Position numbers and translations under genes: made by a program
Part shown: one piece after another, positions 43,615 to 55,200 of the stretch
Layout of the letters: every line of letters starts with the position of its first letter
Position numbering within the stretch: position 1 is the first letter of the stretch
Origin: Ursus arctos
Lineage: Eukaryota > Chordata > Mammalia > Carnivora > Ursidae
Direction: 5' to 3'
DNA: 64,000 nt
Assembly (NCBI RefSeq): GCF_023065955.2
Contig: NW_026623067.1
Span: 58,164,444 to 58,228,443 of the forward strand
The notes under the pieces: generated by a model
What the model saw: only the letters and a program-made list of their open reading frames with translations
What the model was told of the DNA's origin: nothing
Databases searched by the model: none

Positions 43615-43929
43615 AGCTTATTACTCCTTTTAGTTCCAAGTTTTGCACAGGTATGATGGGCGTTTCTTTAATGCTTTAATGAAAGAATAACACCTTTATG
43701 AAGGTTAAAGTCCTAGTCCTGAAGACAGGGTAATTTGGTGTATCTATACAAATTTCTGATTGATGTTTGCCAATTTCAAGTAGAGTTCAATTAATTACTC
43801 TTGTACTAGTATCAGATTTTTAATCTTCTGCCTTTTCATAAGGATCCGTACAATGTCCAACGAACCTATATCTCTAGTATATGAAGTTAGCAGTTTAGTA
43901 ATTACATGGTGGAATGAGGTTATTCTCAA

Positions 43930-44175
43930 GCAGCTTCCTCTTGGAAAATCTGTACTGGCTCCAAGCAGCCACTGTGCCTTCTTTGGGGCACTCAGACGTT
44001 AGCCTTCTAGTAGTCTGCTCTAGGACCTTGTTTAGGATCAAAATGAAACTCCTTGAATCCATAGCTTGTAGAATCTGCCTTTTTGAAAAATGGGATGACT
44101 TGTGCCTGTCTCCTGTGTGAAACCTGTCCTTTTCCACAGTTCCTGATGGATTCTGGTTAGGAAATTGCATAATAT
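43930..44175 (-). mobile_element. CR1/L3-type LINE reverse-transcriptase fossil
   Basis: The minus-strand translation reads FPNQNPSGTVEKDRF, then SSHFSKRQILQ, LILNKVLEQTTRRLTSE and WSQYRFSKRKLLENNLI. The order and spacing resemble the CR1-family RT pattern (a PIFKKG-like motif, then GKVLEQ, then SQHGF-KGKS). Stop-free over about 90 codons although old. Assignment is by motif memory, and an unrelated ancient conserved noncoding element is possible. Confidence 0.55.
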
Positions 44176-45135
44176 TCTTCTTTGGACATGTAGAGGCTGG
44201 AACTTAGAGCAGCTTGATGCTTTCTTATGTTGGACTTTCCGCCTTGGAGATACTGTTTCTCTCCTTTTCAACTGCACATCATTTCCCTCAAAGAGGAGAT
44301 GAATTTTGAATAGAAAAGAGTTCTTTTTATCATTCATTTCACACCTGTCCTAAGCAGACCTATTTTTCCCTTCCTGGATGTTCTGGTTTAAACATAAATT
44401 GACGCTGCTATACCAACCTTAAACCAACTTGAAGATAGCAGTGTCCATATAGTTATGTGTAGAAGCCTGTGGAAAGAGCTGCACGCTTAGCTTTTTGAAG
44501 CTACACTGTGTATAAACCTTCTTTCAGATAACATCTTTCATTAAGTTAGAAGTGTTTCCAAAAAAATATTTGAAATAAAAATCTTAGTTTTTAAAAAATC
44601 TCCTCCCCCCACTAACTTCAGGTTATTTGGGGCTTTGGTTTGTCTGACATAACTCTTGAGAGCATGACACTCTAATTATTTGAGGAAAAGTGGCAGGGAA
44701 GAGGGTAAAAAAAGTCATTCTTAGCTTTCCATGTGTGAAAACCACAGAAACCTATGAATCAGGAGGCCTGCCTTAGTCTTGAACTCATAGAATGTGAAGA
44801 TCTGTACATATATTCACAGACTGCATATCTTTTCCAAATGGGATGGAACCAGTCTTTTCCAGTTGACTATGTGTATGAACTGTGATTCCTTTAGGCAGTG
44901 ATTTTATTGACTGTTAATAAAAGTGGGTGGAGGTAGAGTTTGGAATGGGATGAAATAGTGAGGGAAGTTAGGCCCAGATCAATCATTGTATAGAAAGTGT
45001 AATCTAGCTCCCTTTAATTCAGAAAAAGCCACTTTTATAAGAATCAGCTCATCTAACTTTTTAGTGTAGGCTTTCATGTACTTGCCAGGTTTGCAGCTTG
45101 TCAGAAGTTCTCAGGGATGGATTTCTGAAAATGCT
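44176..45135. other. Intronic, nothing else recognised
   Basis: No exon or nameable repeat. The 99-aa minus frame at 44038-44337 partly overlaps the CR1-like fossil in another phase. Confidence 0.5.
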
Positions 45136-45341
45136 TTTTTTTTTTTTTTTTTTTTTAAAGACTTTATTTATTTATCTGACAGGGAGACAGTGCAAGAAGG
45201 AACACAAGCAGGGGCAGTGGGAGAGGGAGAAGCAGGTTTCCCATCGAGCAGGGAGCCCGATGTGGGGCTCGATCCCAGAACTCCGGTATCATGACTTGAG
45301 CCCAAGGCAGACGCCCAACGACTGAGCCACCCAGGCGCCCC
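45136..45341 (-). mobile_element. Can-SINE, minus strand
   Basis: A T-run over 20 long, then AAAGACTTTATTTATTTATC and GAGCCACCCAGGCGCCCC. Flanks CTGAAAATGCTTTTT and CTGAAAGTGCTTTTT differ by one base. Confidence 0.95.
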
Positions 45342-45954
45342 TGAAAGTGCTTTTTATACTGGTTATCACAACCCCTGGCAATTTAGCGTTTCCTGCTGAC
45401 CACTCCCCGTTTTTGGAGGCAAGAAACAACACACACAATCTGTTTCCAGTGTTTCCATAGGTTTTTAACTGATGGATTATTAAGGGAGAACAGAAGTAAT
45501 TGTATGTTTTTTGTCACACTAATTTGTTCAGTAAAACTTGTATTGTTTCTTTCATTTGATTGCCAGAACTATTGATAGTGTCCTCATTGAATATCCAAGT
45601 ATTAAGAATCTTTAAAATTTTAGCCATGGAAATTCTAATTATTCCTTCAGGGTTACCTACCTTCCAACTTGGACTGAAATAGTTTATTATGAGATGAAGG
45701 TCTCATGTCTTTTTTTTTTTTAAGCTTTATTAAATTTTAAAATTTTACATAAGAAGATGCAGATAATCTATTTCACATATAAATTAGGTTGTTTTGCAAT
45801 AAAAATGAATAATCTATGCTTTCTTATCTACAGAAAGTCTCAAAATAGCTTTTTAGTTGGCTTGTCTTACAAAAACAGGAATTTTTAGTAGGAAAAACCC
45901 AACTTTACCATGAACAGTTGAAGAAAAATCACACCTTGAAGAATGCCAAGCATA

Positions 45955-46095
45955 ATTTGGATATTGCAGAATATAACATTTTGAAAAAGGATGTGACCTG
46001 TGCCTGTCTTGTGTATTTGAATCTTCATCATCCTCTAGTTCCTGGTGGATTATGATTGGGAAATCAGGGTGTGTCTTTTTGTATTAAAATAACTA
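45955..46095 (-). mobile_element. Second CR1/L3-like fossil, minus strand
   Basis: Shares with 44060-44170 the phrases TTTTGAAAAA, TGTGCCTGTCT, AGTTCCTG(A/G)TGGATT and GGAAAT. The minus translation (FPNHNPPGTRG, then two stops, then QVTSFFKMLY) parallels the first copy's FPNQNPSGTV and KSSHFSK. More decayed than the first. Confidence 0.45.
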
Positions 46096-47123
46096 ATAAG
46101 TATTTTGCCCTTTCACATTGGTAGTAGGAAAATTTATCTTCACAGGCTGTTGTTATCTTTGATGATAGCAGCAGAAATTAGAAGTAGACAAAATGTTGAG
46201 ATTTAAATGAATTGAACATCTTTTTTTTTTTTTTTTTTAGTGGGAGTTGAACATAACTGCTGGTGGTTTGTGCCATTCATTTTAACCCTGATAGTAGACT
46301 CTGGGGAAGAAGAAAGTTTTTGCAAGGACTTAATCTGAGTGTAACAAAGGCCAGACTAGATAGAAGTGGAATTTGGGTTGAGATCTTAGCACTCCACTGA
46401 CATGCCTGGTGGGTCATGTGGCCTTTTTGGGTCCTGGTGACCTCATTTGAAACCCAAGGGTTTGAGTCAAGTCCTTCTCCCTAGTGTGTCCCATTTCTAG
46501 ACTTCATTTCTGTGGAGTTAAAGATGGTGTCTTAAGCATCCCTTCCATTTCATCACGCTTGGTTCCCAGAGCACTTCATAGCATTAGTTGGCAACATCTA
46601 AATTGTCCAGGAAGTTGGGTTTGATGCTGCTCCTTGCATGTTCTGTCTATTACAGGGAGAAATGCTTGCTCATACCCTGAGATTTCCCATGTTGTTGTTT
46701 GTCCTTACTGCTCAGGAAGTGTTTAATCAGCCAGTAATAATCTAGCAATTATTTTTAGTTGAATTCTAAGATGACTGAAAATGGATATTAATTTGACATT
46801 AGGTGGAACTTAACATCCCTATGTATCACTTCATCTAGACTGGGTGTAGAATATGTCCTGAAATGCACAGCTTTTTTGATAATGCCAATTTTTGGCAAAA
46901 ATAAAGTTGAAATCATGGTCCTTTCTCTTTCCTTCCCTCTCCGTTTTCTCCCCTCTTCTCCCCTCTTCTTCCACCCACCTTCCCTACTTGTTCTCCTAAA
47001 ACTTCTTTTGATTTCACTATTTTCCTCAAAAGGTATAGCAAATTTCTAAAATCTCTATACTATTGTATGTACTTCCTGATTAGTAATACTAAAAAAAACA
47101 AACTTGTCCTCATAAAAATGGTG
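46096..47123. other. Intronic, nothing recognised
   Basis: Unique-looking sequence with a T19 run near 46220 and a CT-rich patch near 46920-46980. No exon seen. Confidence 0.5.
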
Positions 47124-47330
47124 ATTTTTAAAAAAGATTTTGTTTATTTATTTGATAGAAAGAGAGAGGAGAGTGAGAGAGAGAGCACAAGCAGGGGGAG
47201 TGGCAGGCAGTGGGAGAAGCAGGCTCCCCACAGAGCAGGGGGAGCCCGATGAGGGACTCGATCCCAAGACCCGGGATCATGACCTGAGCTGAAGGCAGTC
47301 ATTTAACCACCTGAGCTACCCAGGCACCCC
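47124..47330 (-). mobile_element. Can-SINE, minus strand
   Basis: AAAAAGATTTTGTTTATTTA, GCACAAGCAGGGGGAGTGG and CTACCCAGGCACCCC. Flanks AAAATGGTGATTTTT and AAAATGGTGATGTTT. Confidence 0.94.
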
Positions 47331-47888
47331 AAAATGGTGATGTTTTTAAGGTATGACATTCCTTCTAATTTTCAGTGAACCTCATGATAAAAAGAACTTG
47401 GTGTTTTGGAAATTGGACATTATTCTGTTGGGGATTTTACTTGGTGAATATAGGGGCTCTAAATCCTCTTCAGGAATTCTTTTCAAAGTGTTGGCACTCT
47501 GGAGTGTTAGAGAGTTGTGCTTGAGTGTTGAGCCTTCACTGAGCTGAGTTTGCTATTGAGTAACTATTAATTACTACGAGGCAGGCATATACTGGGTGCT
47601 GGAAGCTTAGGGTAAGAGGCTTGGAAGTAGTGTTTGGGGAACTCGTGGTGCAGCCCAATAAGCAGCCATTAATGCAAGTAATGTGATGTGAGACGGTGTG
47701 GGCAGGGCATTCTCAGCAGCCTAAGTGAAGGCATTTTTCTGGGACCCATACTTAGTATGATGGGAACCAAAGTATTGTCCAGTTTTTCCTGCTGTTCCAT
47801 TGTTCTAAATCTATATTGCGAATATGTATTTGCTTCAGTGATAATGAAAATAAGCAAATTGAAGAAATAAACATTTAATTAATTTTTA

Positions 47889-48095
47889 GTTATTTTAAAA
47901 AGATTTTATTTATTTATTTATTTATTTGACCGAGAGCGAGCGCACACAAGCAGGCAGAGTAGCAGGCAGAAGGAGAGGGAGAAGCAGACTCCCCACTGAG
48001 CCAAGAGCCCGATGTGGGGCTCGATCACAGGACCCTGAGATCATGACCTGAGCTGAAAGCAGGCACTTAGCCAACTGAGCCACCCAGGTATCCAG
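47889..48095 (-). mobile_element. Can-SINE, minus strand
   Basis: TTATTTATTTATTTATTTGA, CGAGAGCGAGCGCACACAAG body, end GAGCCACCCAGGTATCC. Flanks GAAATAAACATTTAAT and GAAATAAACATTTTAA. Confidence 0.94.
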
Positions 48096-48389
48096 AAATA
48101 AACATTTTAATGAAATCTGTACTTCGGTGCTCTGATTTTATTTGTGAACTATCAGATCCAGAATTCAGTCACAAACTCTTGAACTGTAAAATTTATGTAT
48201 TCAACAAATATTATTGTGCTACTTTAAAAAAACACCCTTTCCAATTTGGGCTTATGTTGTAAATATCCCCCCATGGTTAAATAAGTTAGAAACTTGGATA
48301 GTTAGTCAGAAAACACTTTCATGTTCCATTGTATTTTGGCAATATGCTTGTAATAAGTTTACATGTTGAATTTATATACTGAAACCTAG

Positions 48390-48794
48390 CTTTGTATATA
48401 TTTCAATTACAGACACTTGAAAATTGAAGCAATTTTAAAGAATTCTGGAAATTTTGGTGAAGGTCTTAGTGTTGTGTTTCATGTATCAAGATCAACTGAT
48501 GCTAAAGTTTCTATTAGGGAACAGCTTTCCAGTCTCGGGCTAAGCACTGCACAACTCTGAATTACATCAGTGGCCACAGCTTTAGCTAAAATTAAACTGG
48601 AGGAGGTAAAGGATAGTGCCTTACCTTGCCTTAGTGACACTGAACAGTACTGTTGTGAAGATGGTGAGCACATGCTGGTTTTTACCTGGGCACAGGATCA
48701 TTTGAACAGCTTAGTAATCAAAACTGGAAGTCCTCCTGTGCCACAACTAAGTGTCGCTAAAGTTATGGAGCATTTAAAGTTGCATAGCATTTAG
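48390..48794 (+). pseudogene. Unidentified reading frame with one stop (pseudogene or relic exon)
   Basis: I do not recognise this protein. A single + strand phase is open for 56 codons (48390-48557), has TGA at 48558-48560, then stays open for 77 more codons to TAG at 48792-48794. The predicted text includes NSGNFGEGLSVVFHVSRS, KVSIREQLSSLGLSTAQL, ATALAKIKLEEVKDSALPC and CCEDGEHMLVFTWAQDHL, a normal globular composition rather than repeat-like. A plausible acceptor, ATATTTCAATTACAG, ends at 48412. I see no poly-A tail or target duplication, so a spliced relic exon and an old retrocopy are both possible. Confidence 0.4.
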
Positions 48795-49575
48795 AAGATA
48801 CTGATGGAATGAATCACCACCTCATGTGTTGTTTTGGCAGGAAGTGTATCATGTCTCAATAATTTCCTTAAAAATTTTTCCTGCCAGGTGCCTGTTTTCT
48901 TCTTGTAAACCGATCTCCATAGAATTCCAAATATGTGGTTGATTTTTCCCACTGATGCATTTTGACCATTCCTCTTCCTTGTTGGGAATACCAAGTGCAA
49001 TTTGTTGGTAATGAATTTAAGGCTTACTACAGGGAAGTGAGAAGGAGTGGCTGTTTTGGAGATGTCCAGCCAGGATGGTTTTATCTGGTGAGGAGATCTT
49101 TTTAAAAGTGTTAAAAAGGTAAGTATTAACAGATCCTGTCTAATGCCAGATATACATGAAGTATTACCCAGAGATTAGGGTGAATTTTCATTTTCTGTTT
49201 TTTACGTTTTTTTTTTTTTTTTAATTTCAGTATCATTAATATACAGTGTCATATTAGTTTCGGGTGTATAATAGAGGTTCAACTAGTCTGTACATTGCTC
49301 GGTGCTCATCATGATAAGTGTACTCTTAATCCCCATCACCCACTCCCTTCTAGTAACTATCAGTTTATTCTCAATAGTTAAGGGTCTGTTTCTTGGTTTG
49401 TCTCTCTTGTTTTTTTCCCTTTGTTCATTTGTTTTGTTTCTTCACTTCCACATGAGTGAAATCATATAATGTTTATCTTTCTCTGACTGGCTTATTTTCT
49501 TAGCATTATTCTCTTTACATCATGTTGTTGCAAATAGCAAGATTTCATTCTTTTTATGGCTGAATAATATTCCTC

Positions 49576-49610
49576 TGTGTGTGTGTGTGTGTGTGTGTGT
49601 ACACACACAC
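49576..49610. repeat. (TG)n(AC)n palindromic microsatellite within the L1
   Basis: About 12 TG units pass directly into ACACACACAC, making a self-complementary block at a site where the L1 normally has a short TG run. Confidence 0.9.
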
Positions 49611-50692
49611 ATCTTCTATCTCCATTCATTTATCCATGGACACATCGGCTGCTACTATAATTTGTCTATTGTGAAGAATGCTGCAGTTAACATAGGGGTT
49701 CATATATCTTTTTTTAAATTAGTGTTTTGGTATTACTTGAGTAAATTCCCCAGTAATGCAATTACTGGATTGTAGGGTAGTTCGATTTTTACATTTTTGA
49801 GGAACCTCTATACTGTTTTCCACAGTGGCTACACCAGTTTGCATTCCTGCCAGTGGTGCCAGAGGGTTCCCCTTACCCTGCATCCTCACCAACTCCTGTT
49901 GTTTCTTGTTTGGTTGATTTTAGCCATCCTAACAGGTGCGAGGTGATATCTCATTGTACTTCTGCAATTCCCTGATGATGAGTGATGTTGAGCATCTTTT
50001 CATGTGTCTGTTGGCCATCTGAATGTTTTCTTTGGAAAAACGTCTGATCATGTCTTCTGCCCATTTTTGAATTATTTCTTTTTTTGGGTGTTGAGTTTGA
50101 TAAGTTCTTTATAGATTTTGAATACTAACCCTTTATCCGATATGTCATTTGCAAATACCTTCTCACATTCCACAGATTGTCTTTCAGTTTTGTTTTTTCT
50201 TTTGCTGTGCAGTAGCTTCTTATTTTGTTGTAGTCCTAATAGTAGATTTCTTATTTTATTTCCCTTGCCTCAGAGGACACAACTAGAAAAATGTTGCTAT
50301 GGCCATTGTTGGAGAAGTTACTTCCCTGTGCTCTCTTCTAGGATGTTTATGGTTTCAGTTCTCACATTTAGGTCTATCATCCATTTTGGGTTTATTTTTT
50401 TGTATGGTGTAAGATAGTGGTCTAGTTTCATTCTTTTGCATGTAACTGTCCTGTTTTTCCAGCACTATTTGTTGAAGAGACTGTCTTGTTTGCATTGGGT
50501 ATTCTTCCCTGCTTTGTTGAAGATTAGTTGATCATAGAAACCCATTTCTGGGTTTTCTATTCTGTTCCATTGAATGATGTGTCTGTTTTTGTGCTAGTGC
50601 CATACTGCTTTGGTTACTGCAGCTTTGTAATATATTTTGAAGTCCAGAATTGTGATACCTCCAGCTTTGTTTTTCTTTTCTTTTCTTTTTCT

Positions 50693-50889
50693 TTTTTTTA
50701 AAAAAGATTTTATTTATTTATTGGACAAAGAGAGACACAGTGAGAGAGGGAACACCAGCAGGAGGAGTGAGAGAGGGAGAAGCAGGCTTCCCGCTGAGCA
50801 GGGAGCCCGATGCGGGGCTCGGTCCCAGGACCCTGGGATCACGACCTGAGCAAAAGGCAGATGCTTAACAACTGAGCTACCCAGGCACC
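50693..50889 (-). mobile_element. Can-SINE, minus strand
   Basis: AAAAAAGATTTTATTTATTT, GCTTCCCGCTGAGCAGGGAG and CTACCCAGGCACCC. Duplication CCAGCTTTGTTTTTCTTTT flanks it inside the L1. Confidence 0.96.
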
Positions 50890-51530
50890 CCCAGCTTTGT
50901 TTTTCTTTTTCAAGGTTGCTTTGGCTATTTGGGATCTTGTGGCTCTATATGTTTTAGGATTGTTGGTTCTAGTTCTGTGAAAAATGCTGTTGGTATTTTG
51001 GTAGGGATTGCATTAAATCTGTAGATTGCTTTGGGTAGTATGGACATTTGGGGGGGTAATAATGGACATTTTAACAATAATCTTCCAATCCACGAGCATG
51101 GAATATTTCCATTTGTGTCATCTTCAGTTTCTTTCCTCAGTATTTTGTAGTTTCCAAAGTACAGGTCTTTGGCCTCCTTGGTTGTGTATTCTAGTTTGTA
51201 AATGGGATTGCATTCTTAATTTCATTCTGTTGTTTCATTATTAGTGTGTAGAAATGCAATGGATTTCTGTACGGTGATTTAGTTTTCTATGACTTTACTG
51301 AATTCATTTATCAGTTCTAGTAGTTTTTGTGTGGTATCTTGAGGGTTTTCTATACATATTTTCATGTCCTCTGCAAATGGTGATAGTTTTACTTTTTTCT
51401 TACCTATTTGGATGCATTTTATTTTCTGTTTTGTATACATATGTAATCAAGCATGATGTTCTTTTATAATGAACATGAGCTCCCTTGAAGTAAAATAAAT
51501 GAAAAAAATATTAAAGGTATTTATGTATCT

Positions 51531-51708
51531 ATTTTTTTAAAAGATTTATTTATTTTAGAGAAGGAAAGAGAGCAGGGTGGGAGAGAAAGTCTTAAGCAGA
51601 CTCACTGAGCACGGAGCTCAATGTGGGGCTCGATCTCATGACCCTGAGATTTCGACCTGAGCTGAAACCAAGAGGCGGACACTTAACTGACCGCACCATC
51701 CTAGCACT
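51531..51708 (-). mobile_element. Older Can-SINE, minus strand
   Basis: AAAAGATTTATTTATTTTAG, GTGGGGCTCGATCTCATGAC, GAGCTGAAACCAAGAGGC, and a decayed head. Diverged, with no clear duplication. Confidence 0.85.
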
Positions 51709-52321
51709 CTTAAGGAGGCATCTGTTTTAAGCCAGATATGGTTCAAGGCAGTATGAGAGATGTGGAAAGTTAGAGCCCCTGGACATTCAGGTCACCCCTC
51801 ACAGCTTGTGTAGTGGATGCTGAGGGAGGTGTGGTGTGGGTGCTCTCCTATGCTTAGACCTGGGGGCTGTGGCAGGGAGGAAGAACCACTGAATGAAGCA
51901 GGCTTTCTTGGCCTTCTGGTAGAAATAGATGCAGAAATCTGCGTTCCCTAAATTAAGAAATTACATGAATGTGTGCAAAGAAGTTTTAATATAGAAACTT
52001 GTACATTGTGTATTGAGAGCGTTGGTGTGTTTGCCTTTGGATAGGGAATGAGAATGTATCTGTAAGTATATCATAACTAGGTTTATGTACATTTTATTAC
52101 TATAATAAAAACATGTAAAATTTTTATCATTGAATTACAACCCACAGCCTTTTATTTTGTAGTCTGCCTGTATTTTTTGTATGATTTCAATTCAGCGATG
52201 TCCTAACTCTTCCCTTCTTTAGTAGGATAAATATATCTCTTATCTTTATTGAATATAGAATTATTGCATTGCAAGTACAGTTTACAGTCCATTCATTCTT
52301 TTAAAAAAAGACAGTGGTTTC
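51709..52321. other. Intronic, nothing recognised
   Basis: No exon or nameable repeat. Confidence 0.5.
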
Positions 52322-52482
52322 AGAGTGCCTGGGTGGGTCAGTCTGTTAGGCCATTGACTTTTGGTTTTGACTCAGGTCATGGTCTCAGGATCATGGGATT
52401 GAGCCCCACGTCAGGCTCCACAAGTGTGGAGCCTGCTTGGGATTCTTTCTCTCTCTTAAACAAACAAACAAACAAACTGGTT
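52322..52482 (+). mobile_element. Older Can-SINE, + strand
   Basis: AGTGCCTGGGTGGGTCAGTC head, GACTTTTGGTTTTGACTC, and an AAACAAACAAACAAACAAAC tail. Flanks CAGTGGTTTCA and AACTGGTTTCT. Confidence 0.9.
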
Positions 52483-54117
52483 TCTTCTACAAGTTTTGAC
52501 ATTTCTCGTAAGATTACATAGAATAGGTTGTGAGCCTTATATTACTAGACATTTAAAGGGATATAACTTTATAGTTTATCACTTGTAATTTTGAAGACTA
52601 TAGATTTTTAAGAAGGCATGCTTTGGGGGGTTGACCTGTAATTAGAGGCAGTCCTGCTATAGATAGTAGTATAAGCTTTTAACTGCGCTTAGAAAACTAG
52701 TTTTCCATTTTTGGTTTTCTACATTTATTAAAAAAAAATTGTGTAGGAAAAAAATAAAATTGATTGCAAACCAACGTCCCATTCTTGTATCCTTAATGGG
52801 GTTGAATGTGAAAACCTTAGTATGGTTAAAGTGAGATGCCTATATAGGAAGAATTTAATGCTCTTGAAAATGGCAAGTCTAGGGCACTAGCACTATAGTG
52901 TATAGAGTGACAGAGGGGGTGTGAGCTGGGGCTGAGTGGGCACTCTACCCAGGCTCCTACCCCTCATCCCAGCTCTCTCCCTGCACTCATCTGCAGGGAT
53001 CAGGCAGGTCCTTAGTCAGAAGCCCACAGCAGTACTCAGACTTGCCTCAGCCATCCCCTTCTGTGATTCTGTGAACAGTCTATAATAGATGCACGTAGGA
53101 TGTGAAAAGCCCGAATGAAAGTTAAGCAAACTTACTCTTTTATACCTTGTGCTAGAATGCCATTTAACTATCAGTGAGGCAGAGCTTTGATCTCTGTAGT
53201 GCCAAAGAGAATTTCTGACAACAGAGATCTGATGGTGCTGCACTCAGTTTAACCGAACCTCTTTCAGTATTACGGTTGACAAAAATACAGAAGAGTTACA
53301 GGAAAGAAGAATAAATCCTTAGCTGACTAACTTAGAGAAACTCATGTCTCAATAGGTGACTTTAGTTTAAAATGCAGTTCTCACTTAAAATCTTAAAATT
53401 AAATGAGAATTGGGGTGTAAAGCTAGCTTAACTTGATGGGTGTTTTTGTACTTCTACTTTCCGCATCTATGAAATGGGGGTAATGCCAGCGCTCTGGATA
53501 AAACTGGATAGTTTGCCAGTCAAATGAAGTTATAAATGGAAATACTTTGGTTTTATATTTTTGAGTTATTTAAAATTTCTAAACCCTGAATGATGATAAT
53601 TTTGCAAATAGAGCTATTTATGGTCTAGATAGACTATTGCTGTACATGCGATAAATATACATGTGGAAAAGCAGTCGACTGATCATTTGGTACCATGCCA
53701 GCGCCTCTGTCTTTATGTTGATTTAATACTTGTGCATTCAATAACATGAAAGAAAAATGTGGAGTTATATCAAATTAGGGAGCAAAGTATCAAAGAGGCC
53801 GATTCTATAAGAAAGGGGCTACCCTGAGTGGCCATGTTCTGGTAGGAATCCCTCCTTCTGTACTTGAGGTTGAAAAAAAAAATCAAAAAGAAGCAAACCA
53901 CTTCAAAATCCACTTTTTTTTTCTTCCATTGTTCAGCTAGAATATAAAACCATTTGAAAAGAACATTAGTGAAGCATTTTGTTACAGCACATTTCCCTTC
54001 CCTTCAGGAAAAACAAATTACCACCAAAAGAAGTTTCGTTAGTAATTCTCTCATTTGTTGGTGGGAATATATACATTTAAGTGGTTTGTAAATGGCTGCC
54101 ACTTTTATTAAATAAAG
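52483..54117. other. Intronic, nothing recognised
   Basis: About 1.6 kb free of recent repeats. The 75-aa minus frame at 53016-53243 shows no domain signature. Confidence 0.5.
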
Positions 54118-54284
54118 TTTCTTTTTAAAAAAATTTGTTAGAGCATGAGCAGGGGGAGAGGGAGAGGGAGAAGCAGGCTCCACAATGAGCAGGGAGCCCC
54201 ATGCAGGGCTCCATCCCAGGACCCTGGTATCGTGACCTGAGCCAGGGCAGACGCTTAACCGACTGAGCCACCCAGGCGTCCCTA
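54118..54284 (-). mobile_element. Can-SINE, minus strand, short
   Basis: AAAAATTTGTTAGAGCATGA, then GAGCAGGGAGCCCCATGCAG and GAGCCACCCAGGCGTCCC. Exact flank TAAATAAAGTTTC on both sides. Confidence 0.94.
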
Positions 54285-54566
54285 AATAAAGTTTCATGAG
54301 CCCCAAACGTTAGTATCTGGTAGTCCCTTCAAAGCCAGTTGACAGAAGAGTCTTTTCTTTTGCATTGGTGGTCAAATGAAAAGGTGAAGACAGGGTAAAG
54401 AACTTCTCTGTCATCTCATCTGGATTTGGAGTCATACTCAATTTTAACAATTATTTTATCAGTTGACACTCTATCGTGGAAACATTTTGGGATAAGTACA
54501 CATTGACTATCCTGGGATTTTGAGTTGTGGTGCCTCGCTGGGAAGGATTTGGATCTTGAACATATT

Positions 54567-54791
54567 TTTTATTTTATTTATTTATTTATTTTTAAAAAGA
54601 TTTTATTTATTTGAGAGAGAGCGAGAGAAAGATCATGGGGGGGGGGCGGGCAGGGTAGAGGGAGAAGCAGACTCCCTGCTGAGTGGGGGACTTCGATGTG
54701 GGGCTTCGATGTGGGGCTTAGTCCCAGGACCCTGAGATCATGACCTGAGCTGAAGGCAGATACTTAACTGACTGAGCCACCCAGGTGCCCT
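54567..54791 (-). mobile_element. Can-SINE, minus strand, with a short internal duplication
   Basis: TTTATTTATTTATTTATTTT, G8 run, then TTCGATGTGGGGC twice in tandem at about 54693-54718, end GAGCCACCCAGGTGCCC. Confidence 0.93.
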
Positions 54792-55029
54792 TGAAAAGAT
54801 TTTTAAAAAAATCTTGGGTGTGGTGCACATAGTTTTTCTATTGCAGAAGACAGGGACTTCTCCTAATTAGCCCATGATTGCCATAGGCCATAGGAAGTCA
54901 AGCCCCTGTGTAAATGTGTTTGTGTGGTTGGGAAAAATGGGGCTTATGAGGTTTATCCAACCATCTTAGCAGTTCCTGTAACACTTGAGGGCCCGATTAC
55001 AGGGAGTGTCAGGTGTGTAATTCAGTTTG

Positions 55030-55200
55030 GAATTCTGGAGTTGCTCTTAACAATGAAGATGATAACTATTAGTTGCTTTCCCTTTGTTTGGCACCGTGCT
55101 TACAGCTTTGTGAATGTTTTAATTCCTAAACAACCTCACCATTAGTTTTACAGATGAGGAAACTAAGGAAAACTTAAGCAATGCTTTCTAGGTCCAGCAG
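55030..55200 (-). mobile_element. MIR SINE, minus strand
   Basis: TTTGGCACCGTGCTTACAGC, TTTTAATTCCTAAACAACC and TTTACAGATGAGGAAACTAA are the reverse MIR core. Confidence 0.7.

Larger units (their letters stand above)
49202..51420 (-). mobile_element. 5'-truncated carnivoran L1, minus strand, about 2.2 kb
   Basis: Starts with a poly-T tail and runs through CAGTATCATTAATATACAG, TCACCCACTCCCTTCTAGT, TTATCCATGGACACATCGGC, CACTATTTGTTGAAGAGACT and CAGTTTCTTTCCTCAG to ACCTATTTGGATGCATTTT. Twelve-bp flanks ATTTTCTGTTTT lie at 49190-49201 and 51421-51432. A SINEC is inserted at 50693-50889. ORF2 frames are broken. Confidence 0.88.
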
